A DNA stretch of 64,000 bases from Schistocephalus solidus (GCA_017591395.1 WEDG01003468.1:62001-126000); one strand, 5' to 3'; positions 1 through 12,852 are shown, counted from the stretch's first letter. Program-made: numbers and translations. Notes: generated by a model not told the origin, from the letters alone.

Positions 1-2190
1 GTATTTTGACAGTCAATAAGAAGACCTTTGAGAGTTAATTTTAAAAATAATAAGTAGCAACTGAACGGTGTTCAGTTTATGCTTATAAGAAGCAGTCAGA
101 TATTAAAAATATCAACGAACGGATAAAACCTCCTTCAAAATTCATTAAAAAGAAAAAAATGATGTTGGTTGGTTATTTTTTAGGATACAAAAGCTATCGC
201 TGATAGAAATGTGAAAATGTCTGTGGAACAGGACCATCCTGCAGGTATAAAAGGGTACGAAATTCTCCTCACCAGTACAGAATTCCTAAACGGGGTGAGG
301 CTATTCGCTGTAGATGCCATCATAATATTTTTTTGATGACGGCAGAATCAACCGTCAAGGTGGCGAGAAGGAGGAACCTACCACTATCTTTGACCGTCTG
401 CTTAGGTTCGAAGCCAGGAGGGACAATAAAGTCCGTGAGGGGCATCAAATCGTGGGGTGGTGACTATACTATGTACGTGTTTGCTGCCCGAATAAACAAC
501 CAGCAAGTTATTTCAAACACATAAATTTGTCGCATTTTATGGGATCCAGAAAGTTAATGTGAGATAAAGGGGCATTTATACTTAAAGCTGACAGGCAAGC
601 GTGGGACTTGTCTCTTTTTATACATTTCCACTAAACTTCATGACAGGTTATTGCAGAAAAAGCTCAAAACTCTCAGTTATCGGAGGTAATTATCAAAGAC
701 AAATATTAGGAAATTGTCCATCGAGCCGTGCGTTTGAATATCAATCGCCCAGAGTAGGATTTTTGTTACATCACACACCAGTTTCTCGGCGCTGTATGGC
801 CTACTGAAGATATTAATAATATCCCAAAATTAAATAAAATAAACTAAACTAAGTGTTTGAAATCTAAAAGGAAATTGGAAACAAATCTTTAGCGCCTTCA
901 AAAAACAGAAGAAAGCTTTGGCATACACTACAGTTTTGGCCAGCTGGATGCATGTTTGGGAGGAGAATAAAAGTGACAGAGTCTGAATGCATTGGATAGC
1001 GTATACTCCAGCTGCTAGCACAGAATCTATTCTCATTCACGTGCGCCTAATATTTGCTGACGTATTACATTACGCTATCACATAGGACCTCTTACATGTT
1101 CCACAATAACTTCGAAAATAACAAATACACCTAAAATCGATCTGACCATATGGTCCAAAATTCCCCATAATTCCTTTCTATTGTGACATACTAAATTCTT
1201 ACTGAATTCGCACCTGAGTATCGTTACTCTCTTTTGCTCTATGAATGAATGCTCGCCTTAATTGGTAAATTACTTACTGATCAGCGTTCAGCACTACCTT
1301 GGACGTATAAAGGCAGCGTACTTAAAAACAGAATTCAGAGATTCAGGCACAACTACCCCAGTAATAAAAAAACAGGCTTTATGGGCCAAAGTACCTTACG
1401 CGGTTCAGTGCGCTCCGCATATTTAATTAATTCGAGCACGAGAAGAGCTCTATGGTCGCTAGCAACTATGCCAACAGTGTCCTTCTCACCAATGTTTACA
1501 CTGCTGCGGTGGTGACGCGTCAGTGATTTATTATACAGTGCTAATTGACCTGCGCATCATATACCACCTGAGACAGAGTCCAAAATAACAAAGGTGGGAT
1601 CGCACACGATGGCCGAAAAATGCTAAACTGCCCCTCTGCATATGCCAGGCATGCCTGGTCCGCGCATAATGGACCAGATTGAGTTAAGTATGCTAAGAGC
1701 ACATTCCCGCATGCTAGGTTAGAATGGGCTCCTGTTACCTTTTAGATCTACTCTTTTAGATCTTATAATTCGCTGTATGAGTCAGCTGGCCCAGATCGCT
1801 TAGTTCAGTCAATTTCTTGCCTTTTATTTGTTTTTTTATTTGAAGTGAAGCTTGAGGCATGTAACCGAAAATTAAACTGTTAGATGATTGTCATCAACTT
1901 AAGAAAAAAAATTGAAAATAATCTAAATAATCAACTGTATTATCCCGCTTAATTTGTTATCGTCAATGATGGGTGCATAATGTCCGTTGGTTAACTGCCT
2001 CTCTTCCTGATATCCTTGTGCATCGGTTTTGCAGTGAATAACTCATGTTGAGGGTCCTAGTGGTCTAAACTCCCCATTTTCTTCCATTAAGATGTTGTTT
2101 TTCTTCTCGCTTAAGAAGAACTGGCTAGTTTTAAAACATTTCCAGCCGGGGTTTTATGTCTGTAGTTCTTACAAGTATTATTAGCGAACT
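1..2190. other. No recognisable feature
   Basis: I see no gene or repeat I can support here. The open frames are short, such as 63 codons at 333-524 and 88 codons at 1,249-1,515. They are not family-like and show no splice structure I could follow. Confidence 0.5.
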
Positions 2191-2194
2191 TGGG

Positions 2195-2560
2195 CCCTCT
2201 AAGCGGGCAGTGTGATGGATGCGCCGGACCAACACGGGGGACAAATCAGGGCACGGCATTTGTTACTCTGGATGTGTTCCCATAACAGGTGCCGAATATG
2301 GGGGTGTGGTGGCATGCATAGGTGCAGGCTCACGCTGCAGCAGCCACCAGTACCTTTTCCACTCCTGTCAGATCCTCTCTACGGCTTTCTTAACTCTGCC
2401 TTGACACAGACGAGGGAGGGAAGGAAAGAGTGCGTTAGCTACAGCGCAAGACTACCAGCACTTAACACTGATCCACGCGCAAGTCGCTCTTCCTGCGGCA
2501 CACGGTGGTCCTTGTTGAAATTGACGGCTGAACTGTCGGATACTCACGAAGGAGACATCC
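2195..2560 (-). repeat. Dispersed repeat, family F, copy 1
   Basis: The reverse complement of this segment resembles 48,250-48,540. Shared blocks in the same order include a pyrimidine-rich stretch, a CAGAGT(T/C)AAGAA motif, CATGCCACCACACCCCC and GGTCC(A/G)GCGC. A shorter part (about 2,472-2,550) also resembles 39,549-39,640 around ACGCGCAAGTC. The 137-codon frame at 2,212-2,625 runs through the repeat and looks like chance. Element class unknown. Confidence 0.5.
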
Positions 2561-2639
2561 CAGCTGATGTAATGAGCAACTCTGTATGCTGTTTAACTAG
2601 AAGGCTCGTATTCTACTTTTGTTAAGCGGCAAAACCCAC

Positions 2640-3700
2640 CTTTCCTTGCTGTGTCATAGAGCCATCACATTCACTACACTATCCTATTCAAAAAGAACGA
2701 TCAAAGTCATATGAGATGATGGTTTCGGAACGAAACACGAGTCTTCTTCAGGAGGAGACACGTATACGTCGGAGGCTGGCCAAACTGGAATCAGATCTTG
2801 TCAACCATGGAGTCAGTTTTAAAACTCCTAAATGGAAATTATCCGCAGGAATCCCATGAAATACCACTGTGCGACAGGTTGCAATGAAAACGAAGTAAAG
2901 CGTGTGTACTGCAGACTGGCCGAAAACGGAGTCTGCCGGCCGCTGGTAAAGATAGTTTGATTGACCATTGCACATCTAACCGCTAATGTGTCAAATCCTG
3001 ACTGAAATAATATTAGTACATTTTGTAGACAAGTTTAAGATGATGTGAATTACCTGGACTTGTTCGATAAAAGTCTAGAAATTGGAATCACTAACCGATT
3101 GGTCTTACTGTAGAGGAAAAAAATTACAGCAGCTTATTATACTGAGTTTTGAGTCTTGGCAAACACGTACACTTATTCTCTCAGGGTTGGTTGAAGGCAA
3201 GAGACACAGACGGAGAAGATTGACTGGACAGACAAGAGACATGCTATCTCATGAACTGTCACCCAAAATTTGGAAAAGTGCATTTGATTCGTAAAGATTG
3301 CTTAATTTAATTTAATTTAATTTACTATTAACTTCAGGGTGTCATCTTTTGAACGAGCTCTTTCCGGTCGTCGGACAATCTCCAGTCTGTATTGACTAAT
3401 ACTTCAGTAGTATGTATTGCTCGGATTTATTGTCTATGCCCTAAGAAATTCAAATCCAGTTTAGAGAATGAAGGCACAAAATATTTTTCCTAGTATTAAC
3501 TGGGGAAAAATTAAATTTTCTTCAAATTTTACACGTAAAAAATATGTATCGTTCGATTTAAAAATTTTATTCCCAAATAATTTGAACCTAAAGTGCCAGT
3601 AAACTTATATTCAGGGTTTCCAAACTACAGGCTGTATGCATTTCGTTCAAGGAAAGGATATATTACTCTAGGCTTAAAAAATTAATAATAAATAAACACC
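2640..3700. other. No gene seen; short TTTAA microsatellite
   Basis: There is no recognisable gene. A TTTAA pentamer array lies at about 3,302-3,324. From about 3,480 the sequence becomes AT-rich and passes into the family Q repeat described next. Confidence 0.4.
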
Positions 3701-4100
3701 TACACTGCTTTATGAATGGAAATTTCAGTGGTCTGTAAAATTTCTTAGAACATTTTTAAAACCCAAAACTACCTTTTTTCAAGCACAAAATTTGAATAAG
3801 CCTTAATTTGCTAGCCAAAGATTACAAGAAAGAACATTTTGGTGCATGTATTCTATAAACTATATTTGAATTTATAGGGACTTTGAAAATCGAAACACAA
3901 AATACATACTATTCATGCATCTTGTTTACAGAGGTCATTTCGCAGGCGGTCAGCAGAAGGCTCGTTCAAAAGCCAGTATCCTAACGTGACTGAAATATCC
4001 TGGGATTATGCTGCATGATAATTAATATTGAAGCATAGCTTAAGTTGTCTTTTCGAATCGAAAATCGAATCAAACTCGCTTAACATTTTATGACATAGCG
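3700..4100 (+). repeat. Old AT-rich dispersed repeat, family Q, copy 1
   Basis: Landmarks in order are ATTTGAATTTATAGGGAC, ATCGAAACACAAAA, CATCCTAACGTGACTGAAAT-like, TCCTGGGATTATGCTGCAT, AATAATTAATATT and a TTAACATTTTATG end. The same order recurs near 12,960, 16,330, 27,490, 28,500 and 51,410. No coding capacity was seen. The family is diverged and unclassified. Confidence 0.5.
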
Positions 4101-4606
4101 CATCTACACATGTGCACAAAAACAAGACTCGAAGGACGCGGTTGGAAGCATTTACTTCTGTTAAGGCGGACCGGAACTCGACGTCCCATTCGTGTCATCC
4201 GACGTTCACATCTGGAAGTGAACCACTACGTGGAGTGAGAGTCTCGCTTACTAAGCGCACATGTGAGTCAGCAATCGACTCGCGGCCGGGTCACGCAGAA
4301 CGTTGCAACGCCAACAATGCGCTCAGAGCTTAACCAATGGGATTACGACAAGTAGACAAGGCTGGATTTACGTGCGCAGGGTTTATCCTATTCATCTGTC
4401 TTTGTTCCATATATCAATTTCTGACATACTACTGGGGGGGGGGTCATAAACAATTCCTAACGAACCTGTTAAGTTAAAAATAAATTTATCCACAGACAAA
4501 TTTTGCAAGGACAGACAGCCGAAGACTGTTTTTGGATGACTCGTTGAAAAAAGCAGCACAGAAGAATACCGAGGAAATCCATTAGAAGCGGTTATTTTGA
4601 ACGCGG

Positions 4607-5519
4607 TCAAATTGACTCAGTGGCTTTCGGGGTCAATGAAATTCCCGTCTCCACTTTCGAGTCCCGCAAAGGTTCGTACGATCTTGCATCATGGTAACCC
4701 AGTTTCCCGGCAGCCGACGCGTTCGTAGATTCCTCGTACCGTCCTCGTGTTAGCCGACCGACAAGTGCCGTTATAAGGCTATAGATGAGGACTACTGCGA
4801 AAGCATCCCACACGAAGGCAATCGAGAGATGCAGGATGTTTTCGTGTTCCTTCTCTGCCCAGCGATCAGGTGCTTGCAAGATGGCCGCAGCGTGCCAAAA
4901 CCAGACTCCCTGGAGGAGGGTTGCTACCGGCGCGCAGTTGACCAATCAGCAGCGAATAACGACACCGCCTGCGAAAAGCTGTCAGGTGGTAGACCGTGCC
5001 GATGCCCGCGTTGAACAGGGCAGTGTAGGAAGTGAGCAGGCGTGTTGCACCGGTTAGGTAGACCTCGCCACTGGCCTGTGCACGCGCAATGAGACCAAGG
5101 ACAGCAAATGCCATTACTTGGGCTGCGTCCTCCAGACCTTCGGGCAGAATGATCCCGAGGCTACCGAGGAGCTCCGTGATGGCAGCGAGAGCAAAGCCGC
5201 CATAGACAGTGTGGTAAGCGTAAGCGGAGTGGATGGTAAAGACAGTCTCCACGAGAATGCCGATCACACAGAGACCGAATTTAACCATGTCCGCAAGCAC
5301 AGTGGTACGGAGCGGACCAAATTTGAGATCGTTTGATCGAAAGATGGGGAGACCGGAAAAGCACCAAGCTCCCTGAAGGAAGAAGAAGGTACCCAGGAAG
5401 GCATGACTCAAGAGGAAACCATCATCTGCTGATCGAAAAGGAAATACAGTTGGCCATGAGGGAGGTAAGGTGAAGTCAGTTGCGGGTGAAGCATTGGTGA
5501 CTGCCAGGCCGTCGGACAT
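4607..5519 (-). pseudogene. TMEM45/DUF716-like membrane protein gene, frameshifted
   Basis: Two overlapping frames (4,866-5,519, then 4,607-4,945) together match the intact TMEM45-like gene at 34,292-35,350. The first holds the N-terminal two thirds, starting at the ATG at 5,519. It shares HTVYGGF, GIILPEG, AFAVLGLIARAQ and TRLLTSYTALFNAGI with its paralogue. The second continues with LLQGVWFWHAAAIL and LSIAFVWDAFAVVLIYSLI. The frame change lies in about 4,880-4,950, where the paralogue carries the loop between LFNAGI and GIWFW. The downstream frame has a TGA just before it becomes homologous, so read-through is not an option. A GT...AG pair across the region would remove only about 26 bases and gives the wrong phase. 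Joined, the product would be about 300 residues, normal for the family, with seven or so membrane segments. It could be a pseudogene or an assembly error. No AATAAA was found close downstream. Confidence 0.8.
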
Positions 5520-5699
5520 GCTGCCTAATGTGCCGAAACTAGTGAAAACAAACCTACGTATCTACTGTCCGCTGCATAATTAGCAGCGACCAGTGCGCGG
5601 ATGCTCCATTGGCCAACTTGGAATATTTATTAGGAACCCGTGACACACAGGAAGTTTTGGCCCACGTTTTCTGCCATAGGGGCCATGCCAATTAAAATG

Positions 5700-5930
5700 C
5701 GGATAAAATAAATTACTTTTTACTGCTACCAGTTGACAGATATTTTCAATGGATGTCACCTACTCGATGCAAAAGTTCTGATACGGTCTCTGATGATGGG
5801 CTCTAGTTGGAATCCGAAACGTCAGGTGAATAAAGCTCTTGTCCCAGCAATCGTACCTGCTTCTTCTCAATTACCACCTGGGACTCGCATGTTCGCTTTT
5901 ATCGGCAGTTCGTGAACTGTCGACTACGCA
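5700..5930 (+). repeat. PLE terminal repeat fragment
   Basis: This segment contains the hammerhead-like motif listed next. It continues with AATAAAGCTCTTG, resembling the stretch after the same motif at 21,166-21,240 (AATAAAACTCTTC, then CTTCTC and CACCTGG/CCTGGAC landmarks). It is probably a terminal repeat left by a Penelope-like element. No adjacent reverse transcriptase was found. Confidence 0.5.
5787..5828 (+). ncRNA. Hammerhead-like ribozyme motif, copy A
   Basis: CTGATGA (5,790-5,796), one T, then a hairpin with arms GGGCTC (5,798-5,803) and GAATCC (5,810-5,815) and a 6-base loop, then GAAACGTC (5,816-5,823) and AGG. TCT before the core can pair with AGG after it (one wobble) as a short stem I. 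Helix III would be only the self-complementary ACGT, so cleavage would need a dimer. One extra base sits between core and stem II. Activity is not shown. Confidence 0.55.
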
Positions 5931-6189
5931 GGCGATATGTTGCAGGTTTCCCTTCGTAAGTGAGACTACCTTGATGACAACATCAGAGACTTTAATTGAT
6001 GAACGGGTAGTATGGCCAACGGACACCTTTTGTTGTAAGGGCTGAATATTTTTACTTCGACTTTTAAAAGGAGTTTCAGGCGTATTTCGCCTCTCAAACT
6101 AATGAAAGCATAATAACATGGTAAAAATTATGCTTCAACTGCCTTAATGGAGTAATGACGGTAAAGATTACTTATAAAGCCCCATAAAA

Positions 6190-6620
6190 AAGGACATAGA
6201 GATAGGAATCACCTGCCCAAGTAATACCAGTGGCCCTGTTCCCAATTCCAGAACGGATTACCAGTCCCGCGTCCTTACCATAACGCTGGATCTACTATAA
6301 ACCTAAACCAGAGCCAAAATCTAGCCATACAGTCGACACTTACGCCAATATTGAAGCCAAAAGTTAAACATACCTTACTTTAACTGTAATCTTATCGCTA
6401 ACCTTAGCCCTAAACCAAACCGTAAACCTAAACCAAAGCGTAAACCTAAACCAAACCGTAAAGCAAAACATAATTGTTTTGGCATTTGGTTCAAAGACAC
6501 CTGTATTTGAATTATTCCCCTGTTTAGGGGCCATATATGTCATGCTTACAGTAATTTCGGCGGTTAGGTGACCAAAATGGACAATTTTGCCGTGTAATTA
6601 TTTGAGGAAAATTTGCCCAA
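6190..6620. repeat. Dispersed repeat with CCTAAA-like internal tract
   Basis: A flank with GATAGGAATC and CCAATTCCAGA is followed by degenerate CCTAA/CCTAAACC sequence. This includes about three copies of an 18-base unit (CCTAAACCAAACCGTAAA type) at 6,409-6,463. Similar flank-plus-tract arrangements occur at 39,830-40,095 and 61,190-61,445, so the tract is part of a mobile repeat rather than a telomere relic. Confidence 0.5.
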
Positions 6621-6874
6621 TCTTTAGATGTATTTCATTTAGGTGATTATGTGTCCCCCTATTTAATTAAAATTATGTGCATAAACCTTGGGAAAAAAAG
6701 CCTGTCTCGTACCTTCTGATCAAAATACACTCGGTTTTTAAGGTTGTAAGATCGATTACTGGGAAAATAGTTTATTTATGTTGCATTCCAATCGATTCTC
6801 GGATTTAAAAAATGGAGATTGGAAGGCGAATCAACAGAAAAAACAAATAAGTTGTGAACTAGGCAGCTAGCTCA

Positions 6875-7195
6875 CTGATGGATGGAGGATCACCGATCAC
6901 TAATGGAACGCATTCGTCCCATTCTGTCTTGGGGCTCACTCTCAAACTCCGCCACCAGCCCCACAACGGCTGATACCATTGGACAACGAATATTACCGAT
7001 AAAGACAAGGAAGACTGCAATAGTAATTTCTGGCTTATTAGGCATCATCAGCCGGTCAGAGCCAACCTCGGATGGTGTCTCTCTCGAAGCTCGAATCAGC
7101 AACCTGTTTATAAGAAGCCTAATGCCCTAACAATCGAGCCACGGGCTTCTTGTAATGCCGGTTGCAATCGGGAATATTAACAGTGATCGGGGGAC
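6875..7195 (-). repeat. tRNA-derived SINE copy
   Basis: Read on the minus strand it has a tRNA-like head (GCCCGTGGCTCGATTGTTAG), a body with TGATGATGCCTAATAAGCCAG-like and TGTCTTTATCGGTAATATTC-like blocks, and a tail with AGAGTGAGC and a GTGATCGGTGA-type end. A segment with GTTAATATTCCCGAT precedes the head, as in the copy at 42,112-42,440. Diverged and non-coding. Confidence 0.7.
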
Positions 7196-7199
7196 GTTC

Positions 7200-8040
7200 A
7201 ACCTAGCTCACTCTTATATCCCTGAATATGGCTATATCGATAGTTGTAGCCCTAGCCAATCTTAAACCTGCAGTGCATCTTGTGCATTAAATGTTCAAGG
7301 CTTGTGACGCGGTGCATGTACCTCGATGCTGGACTTCGTGCGCGTGGAAAAGTTACCTATGCAGTACTGACATAGGCATGAGGGGTGGAATGATCATTTC
7401 CGATTTACTTTTCATCGTCAGACAGACATGTAGCCCAGTCTGGAGGTTGGACACAGTCCGCCGACAAACGGAATGACTCAAAAGCTCATTGAAGTGACTG
7501 GTATCTGGCTGCATAATGTAGTTCTACCCTGAACCCCCCTTCAATATCAGAGCGATTTCCGCGCGATCGCGATGGACAGACTGCTAGGACGCAGAGAATA
7601 AACACCCCAGTGACAGAGCCACAACCTTAACATGCCCCCGTCGCAACCGAAGATTACAAGTACCTATCGGCTTGTTCAGTTGCATGCGATTGGAGGACCA
7701 GGTACAGGAACCCAGGTTAACAGGCGTCCTGTCCGCCTTACCGACAGACAATGCATTCGGCCGAACATAGACACAGGAAAGTAACCATTATGCCAGTACA
7801 GCTCATCTGCTCTGCACACCCATTACAATCCTCACACTCATATAAACACACATACAAAGGGCATACATGGTACTTTTGGTCACAGGTACGCCTAATCGAG
7901 CACACGACAAAGCTCCACATATTACTCATGCTGCAATCCTGGAGACTGGAACGACGTATGTGAACACGGGCACATTTCGCCTCCATATTTCGCAGCATCT
8001 AGTTTATTAAGAGGTTTACGGCATATATAGAGGGCGGCTC
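7200..8040. other. No recognisable feature
   Basis: No supported gene or repeat. The overlapping opposite-strand frames at 7,738-7,998 are uninformative. Confidence 0.4.
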
Positions 8041-8099
8041 TCGTGTTATTTTGGCCAATTCATCCAATATCATCGTCAGGCAGTCAACAGACGCAAACG

Positions 8100-8440
8100 G
8101 GTAATTGGTGCACTATAAAAGGTGGAAGAGCCATACAAACCGATCTTTTTCTTACCGAAACCCAGCGCATAACTCATGATACACAAATTTGGTGCGCTTT
8201 AACTGCCATGGCAGGCAATAAATCCCGTCTTGGTGTGGACCCCGACGAAGCTCTCCGCGTGATTTATAAGGTGCCACCAAGTTACCACAAGCCACTGGGT
8301 CAGCGTCTACTAGCCGCAGCAGAAGCGACTGCCATCCGGCTGAGGAAGCCAATCTTGTGCGCCCAAAAGGATACGTTACAAGCTCCGCGCTTAGCATGGT
8401 TAACGGTCGCTTACCTGCATGCAATCCTCCGCGCCATCTC
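8100..8440 (+). pseudogene. PLE C-terminal fragment
   Basis: The frame through 8,200-8,400 reads GVDPDEALRVIYKVP and then LGQRLLAAAEATAIRLRKP. It resembles the minus-strand PLE at 45,683-45,976 (VDVNQAFSVINKVP and QRILATAEAVAIRF). This is the region after the GIY-YIG endonuclease in Penelope-like elements, where an (A/E)A.AI pattern is usual. Only the tail is kept. The 179-codon frame 8,043-8,582 is not a host gene. Confidence 0.6.
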
Positions 8441-8449
8441 CTTCCTCTA

Positions 8450-9920
8450 CTTCTTTTCAACTGGCTCTACCAAACTATCAGTGCCACGTTGCTCATTGCT
8501 TCTTACCACTCATACCCTCTTTACACATCTTACACGCGACATTTGTATGACCATACGAACATTATTGATTGCATGCTTTTAAACTTGTACCACATTCCCA
8601 CATTCCATATAACTCTATTGACCCGACGTGAATTTATCGAAAGCATGCGTTTGCTCGCTGAATGGCCTTTTGAATCCTTTAATACGATAACTGTCTTTTT
8701 TAGCAACTCTGAAATTCGCTCTCTGAAACCTCGTAGGTGTGTACGTAGGGGCCCACTGGGCTTGGAGGGTCGGATTAACTCAGGTCCTCTTGACGCCGCC
8801 TCCCCATTGGAGTTGAGTGGTTTCGCGAGGAAATAGGCTGATAAATTCAGTATGAGGCCCTTTTTTGTCCCATCTGAGAACTGCTGGACTCCGGATCAGT
8901 GCGTTTTGAAAAGCCTTAATGCGAGTGCCAGTGGAAAATTTGGTGTTTAACTTAGTGTTTGACGATTGATTGCCTGGGTTTCAGTACTCCTTTCTCTTAA
9001 AAAAAGCATCCATGCAGTCTTAATGTTTGACGCAGTCTCCGACCCAGCCAAAATCCCTAGTTGGGCTTTTTGGGATATCATCTAAGGTATTCTTGGTGAT
9101 ATAGGACTTTCCTAATCTCCACGACAGTGGAGGATTTTCAGTGTTCAGACGATGTAAAGCTTGCGCACACTCACGATAATTAAACAAAGTCGAACACGTT
9201 TAGATGAGGCTACACATGGAACATGTCTGGGTAAATCTCGATTTCCTCTCCAAAATGAAACCTTATTTTCAAGCGAAAACGAGCATAGCATTGGCAATTT
9301 CTAATTTAAGAGTACTCACGGATAGAGGGCCTTGATTTCATTCGTATGAATATCTTCGGCTTAACATCTGGCTCTAAAATAAGTTTTATAAAACTTACCG
9401 GCCTCTTATGGAAAAGCTTCGTATGAAACAGGTCTAGTTTATAATTATTCAATCTGGAAAGCTTGTGGTTTTGAGCTACGGCAGCATGCAAATCAAAAAT
9501 ATACAATGCAAAAACTTCCCCGAGTCGTTATGTGAACTTATTCTACAAAACGTATTGCTCCTCTAGAGTGCAGGTCGTAATAGTCGAGACATACAATCTT
9601 CAAGTCTGTCCGTACAAAGTCTCAAAACAGGGATCACCCTCCATAACAAATACTTCATAACTAGCACGCACTTAGAATTTAAAATCTTAAATCCCAGGTA
9701 ATCATGATAATGCTAGAGCAGAATGGCAATCACATGCTCTATTCCGCTATATTTATTTCGAAGATAAACTCATCCAACTCCACGTACGTAAACGAAGAAC
9801 ACAAGGAGCCATGAAGATGAATGCATATATCAAGGATGGGTGTCTTTGTAGGAAAAAATAGAACATAAATATATACAGACAAATATACAGACAAATCTTA
9901 TTTCACATCCAAAGAGAAGG
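8450..9920. other. No recognisable feature
   Basis: Open frames (for example 8,357-8,836 plus and 9,306-9,506 minus) do not resemble any family I know. No repeat in the window clearly matches here. Confidence 0.4.
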
Positions 9921-9927
9921 ACAAAAA

Positions 9928-10419
9928 TTAGTTACCGGAGAACGTTTTGAGGATCGAGCAACGCTCTGCTAATCGACCAAGCCTGTTCAGTTTCAAAAAA
10001 ACCTCAAGGAAAGGATAAAACCGAAGTAGGTAAATGCTTGGCACGTATGGCCATTCAAATTTTGTGGAATTAACTTGTGTTTTCTTCTGAGTGGTGGGTT
10101 TTTCAGGCGGAATTTCTTCGTGAAAAGTTTTCAAAATTAGACTAGCATCAGCAGAGTGTCTGAGGGGCACAAGTCTCCTCAAAACCTTCACTCGATAACA
10201 TCACACAAACAAGTTCCCAGTTTTCCAACCCACTGAATGTTCTCCACAAAATGTTAAAAAACTTCGACAACCGAAACTCTCATGCCATTTTTTTCGGTTT
10301 GAAAAAGTTCCTCCTCTAATGCATTTCATGGTTCTAATTTTGTTATTTAAACGCCAGCTGATATACAAACGAAGATATTGAGCCTCGTTTTGGGTAACGT
10401 GCATTTTTACCAAGGCCAC
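9928..10419 (-). other. Two adjacent unassigned minus-strand frames
   Basis: Frames 10,201-10,419 (72 codons from a GTG) and 9,928-10,191 (87 codons) abut on the minus strand. Neither resembles a known domain. The second is rich in charged and aromatic residues and ends by GGTAACTAA, which could be a splice donor. They could be exons, but nothing in the sequence proves it. Confidence 0.15.
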
Positions 10420-12180
10420 CTTTTGAGAATTATTTGGCGAAACTTGCAGTTTTACTTTTCAGTCGCTGTAATTTTGGCTTGTTCGGCTTACTTCCATATC
10501 CGTCGCTTTTCATCTTCGGCTTACTTGTATGGCCAATTCAGCGGCACAGTTCTTCGTGGACGGGCAGCACACACTAAATCACCTGTTTAAAACAGGACCG
10601 GTTATTTTACTTCCAACGTGAAAATCGATTTTATTTAGCTTTATTAATCATACTGACGGCCTTCTGGTAATTTCCCATCAACAAATGGTTTGCTACTTAA
10701 AGATTAAAACCGCCCCGCAGTCATTCATGTGAATGTGCGTTCATTCGTGAAAGTGTTACTAAGATCTTTTAAGTAGCAAAATATAAATCTGAAACGGATA
10801 ATTCAAAGATGAGTTCAACTCCGGTATTATATGCGCAACTTTCAATCGGTAAGTGGTTCTGCATACGAAGTGACAGTACATACTCACAAGAGTAATTTCG
10901 TTTTATTGTTTTTGACCGCGAATGCGGTATTCCACTAACCTAAAGATGGGTTGTTATTGAGGATATAGAGGAAGTATGTGACCAGTGACGGCACTGACCT
11001 TCAGTGATGTGACTCACGTTCACCTTACTTTCCCTTCTTGTTCTTTCTGTGGCAACTTGTAAATTAGTCTTACCGGTATAAATTAATCTTGAAGAACTAC
11101 CCTGATCTTTAGGGAGACGACTGAAGTCAATAATTCATAGAACCTTTTTATTTTCTTTCCAATCGCCTGTGAGTGCTTAACGTAGTAGTTTGTCAACTTC
11201 ACTTATAGAATGTGGATAAATTCAGAATTCAAGTTAGGAAAGTCGATTGCACCTGATTGTGGTCTGGAAATGAGAACTCCCGCATGATTTTCAGATTGAC
11301 TGCATGCCCTATTCAGAGGTTTCAATGGAGCCAAATAAAGGCTGTGCCCACGTAATTGGTTCCACGCTTGAGCTCATAACTATTTTGCCGTTTAGAAGAG
11401 CACTTGATAGAACCAGCACAAGCTGTCCACTGAATCAAGATTTGCATCGTTATCATGACCAGCTATCCCCGAGATTCCTCAGACGATCACTTTTATACTG
11501 AAAGAGTGGAGTTCGAAGGACACTTTGACTGGCCTCGCTTCTAATTGGTATCATCGCACTGCACTCTGACGAAAGGGGGTTTTCCAGTGCCTTAGGGTAC
11601 TCAACGCAGTTCAGATCCATGATACTCACCATAAAACTAAAAGGATCAATCAGTTCATGCTGGAGAGCCTATTTTACCAAATAAACGGGTGAACATGATG
11701 ATAAAACACAGTCTAAGGGCACCGGAGAAAACAAAATAATTACAATCAGCATTCAAATGAGCATTAATCCTAATTCTGCCTAGGATCAGTAGTTGTAGCT
11801 TTGGCGACAAGTCATCAGGTGGCACGATCGAACACGGGAGATTGCAAAAGAGGAGCCCAAACGGATGAGGGATCCATCCAAAATGGATGGGCATTAATTA
11901 TTAGTAGTATTTCCGACGTTCGGCGGTTCGTCGGTGGTTAAGGCGTCTCTTCTACCCGCAGAGGCCACGTGGGATATATTGTTGACAATTGATCAGGACG
12001 TCTGGAAAGGCTTCAGTGGCAGCGTCAGGGAGCATGCATAAAGGTAGTTTTTACTGATTTATTGGTCAATTTTCATGACGATCAGCGTAATGGCAAGCTC
12101 ACTGCGTTTCGTGCGCAGGACTTCTAATTCCCCAGTTGGGTCTGAACGGAACTTGTAGCTTTCTCCTCAAGGACAGCCTA
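10420..12180. other. No recognisable feature
   Basis: I found no supported gene, transposon or tandem repeat in this stretch. Confidence 0.4.
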
Positions 12181-12182
12181 CG

Positions 12183-12440
12183 TTAACTGTTCCGCTGTGT
12201 CTCATTCTCATTGCCACCCGGAGGATCTCCTTCGGCAGATTGTAGTCTCAAATGGTCAAAGTTGAGACCTCCGTGAAAAGGTAATTTGAGAAATAAGGTG
12301 GTCTCACTGGAGACATTTATTCGTATGCTGACCTTTAGGGTTAGCTTGGTCAGCTCACCATTGGAAGAGCAACTGCAGCTCATCGAACACAACCTGAAGT
12401 GTTGTGTGATGGCCTTTACCGGCCTTGAGCTGCTCAATTT
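12183..12440 (-). pseudogene. Decayed PLE linker fragment
   Basis: The minus-strand frame includes ETTLFLKLPFHGG, resembling KDLFLTLPFQGDRAS in the PLE at 46,186-46,416. The DNA shares GAAAAGGTAA..TGAGAAATAAG-type sequence. In PLEs this LPF.GD region lies between reverse transcriptase and GIY-YIG. A hammerhead-like motif in the same orientation lies upstream on the minus strand at 12,853-12,898. The flanks are decayed. Confidence 0.45.
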
Positions 12441-12852
12441 TTTTTTGATGTTCGCTGCCTCGGTCCTTCATTGGATGTTTGGCGGGCAGTCGAGCTGCGT
12501 GCTTTAGGAGTCATTCCCTCTTCCCCATCGGTGGTAGTAGGCCACTCATATAGACCCACATGGTTGTGTGCGCCCAGGTAAAGAACAGGAATGATGAGCG
12601 AGGTTCATCAACTGGCCAACTGACGAACAAAATGTAAAACAAAAAGAGCATCCAGTCTGAAGATGTTCGGTTCGGTAAACTGGTTGGCTTTCCTCTGCTT
12701 GTCACCTATCAAGGGGAAGCCTTGTGAGGCCTACGTTTATTCTACGCCCTGTGGAAGGTTACCTCCATAGGCTTGAAGCATGGGTTGGATGGAACCAGGC
12801 AGTGGACATGCATGATGTTCAGGAGGAGAAGATGCCTTTGCTGGAAGCTTAC

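Noticed and set aside
2700..2770. Hammerhead-like motif on the minus strand (CTGAAGA...GAAACC)
   Set aside because: The spacing is similar but the stem does not pair and the core is altered.
4434..4443. Run of about ten G as a regulatory quadruplex
   Set aside because: A single homopolymer with no companion G tracts; no support for a function.
4905..4990. A tiny intron explaining the TMEM45-like frame change
   Set aside because: The only GT...AG pair with a pyrimidine tract spans about 26 bases and leaves the wrong reading phase.
6400..6470. Interstitial telomere
   Set aside because: The units are degenerate with an 18-base period and sit inside a repeat with shared flanks.
8043..8582. 179-codon host gene
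   Set aside because: The conserved part is the PLE C-terminal tail; the rest is unrelated open sequence.
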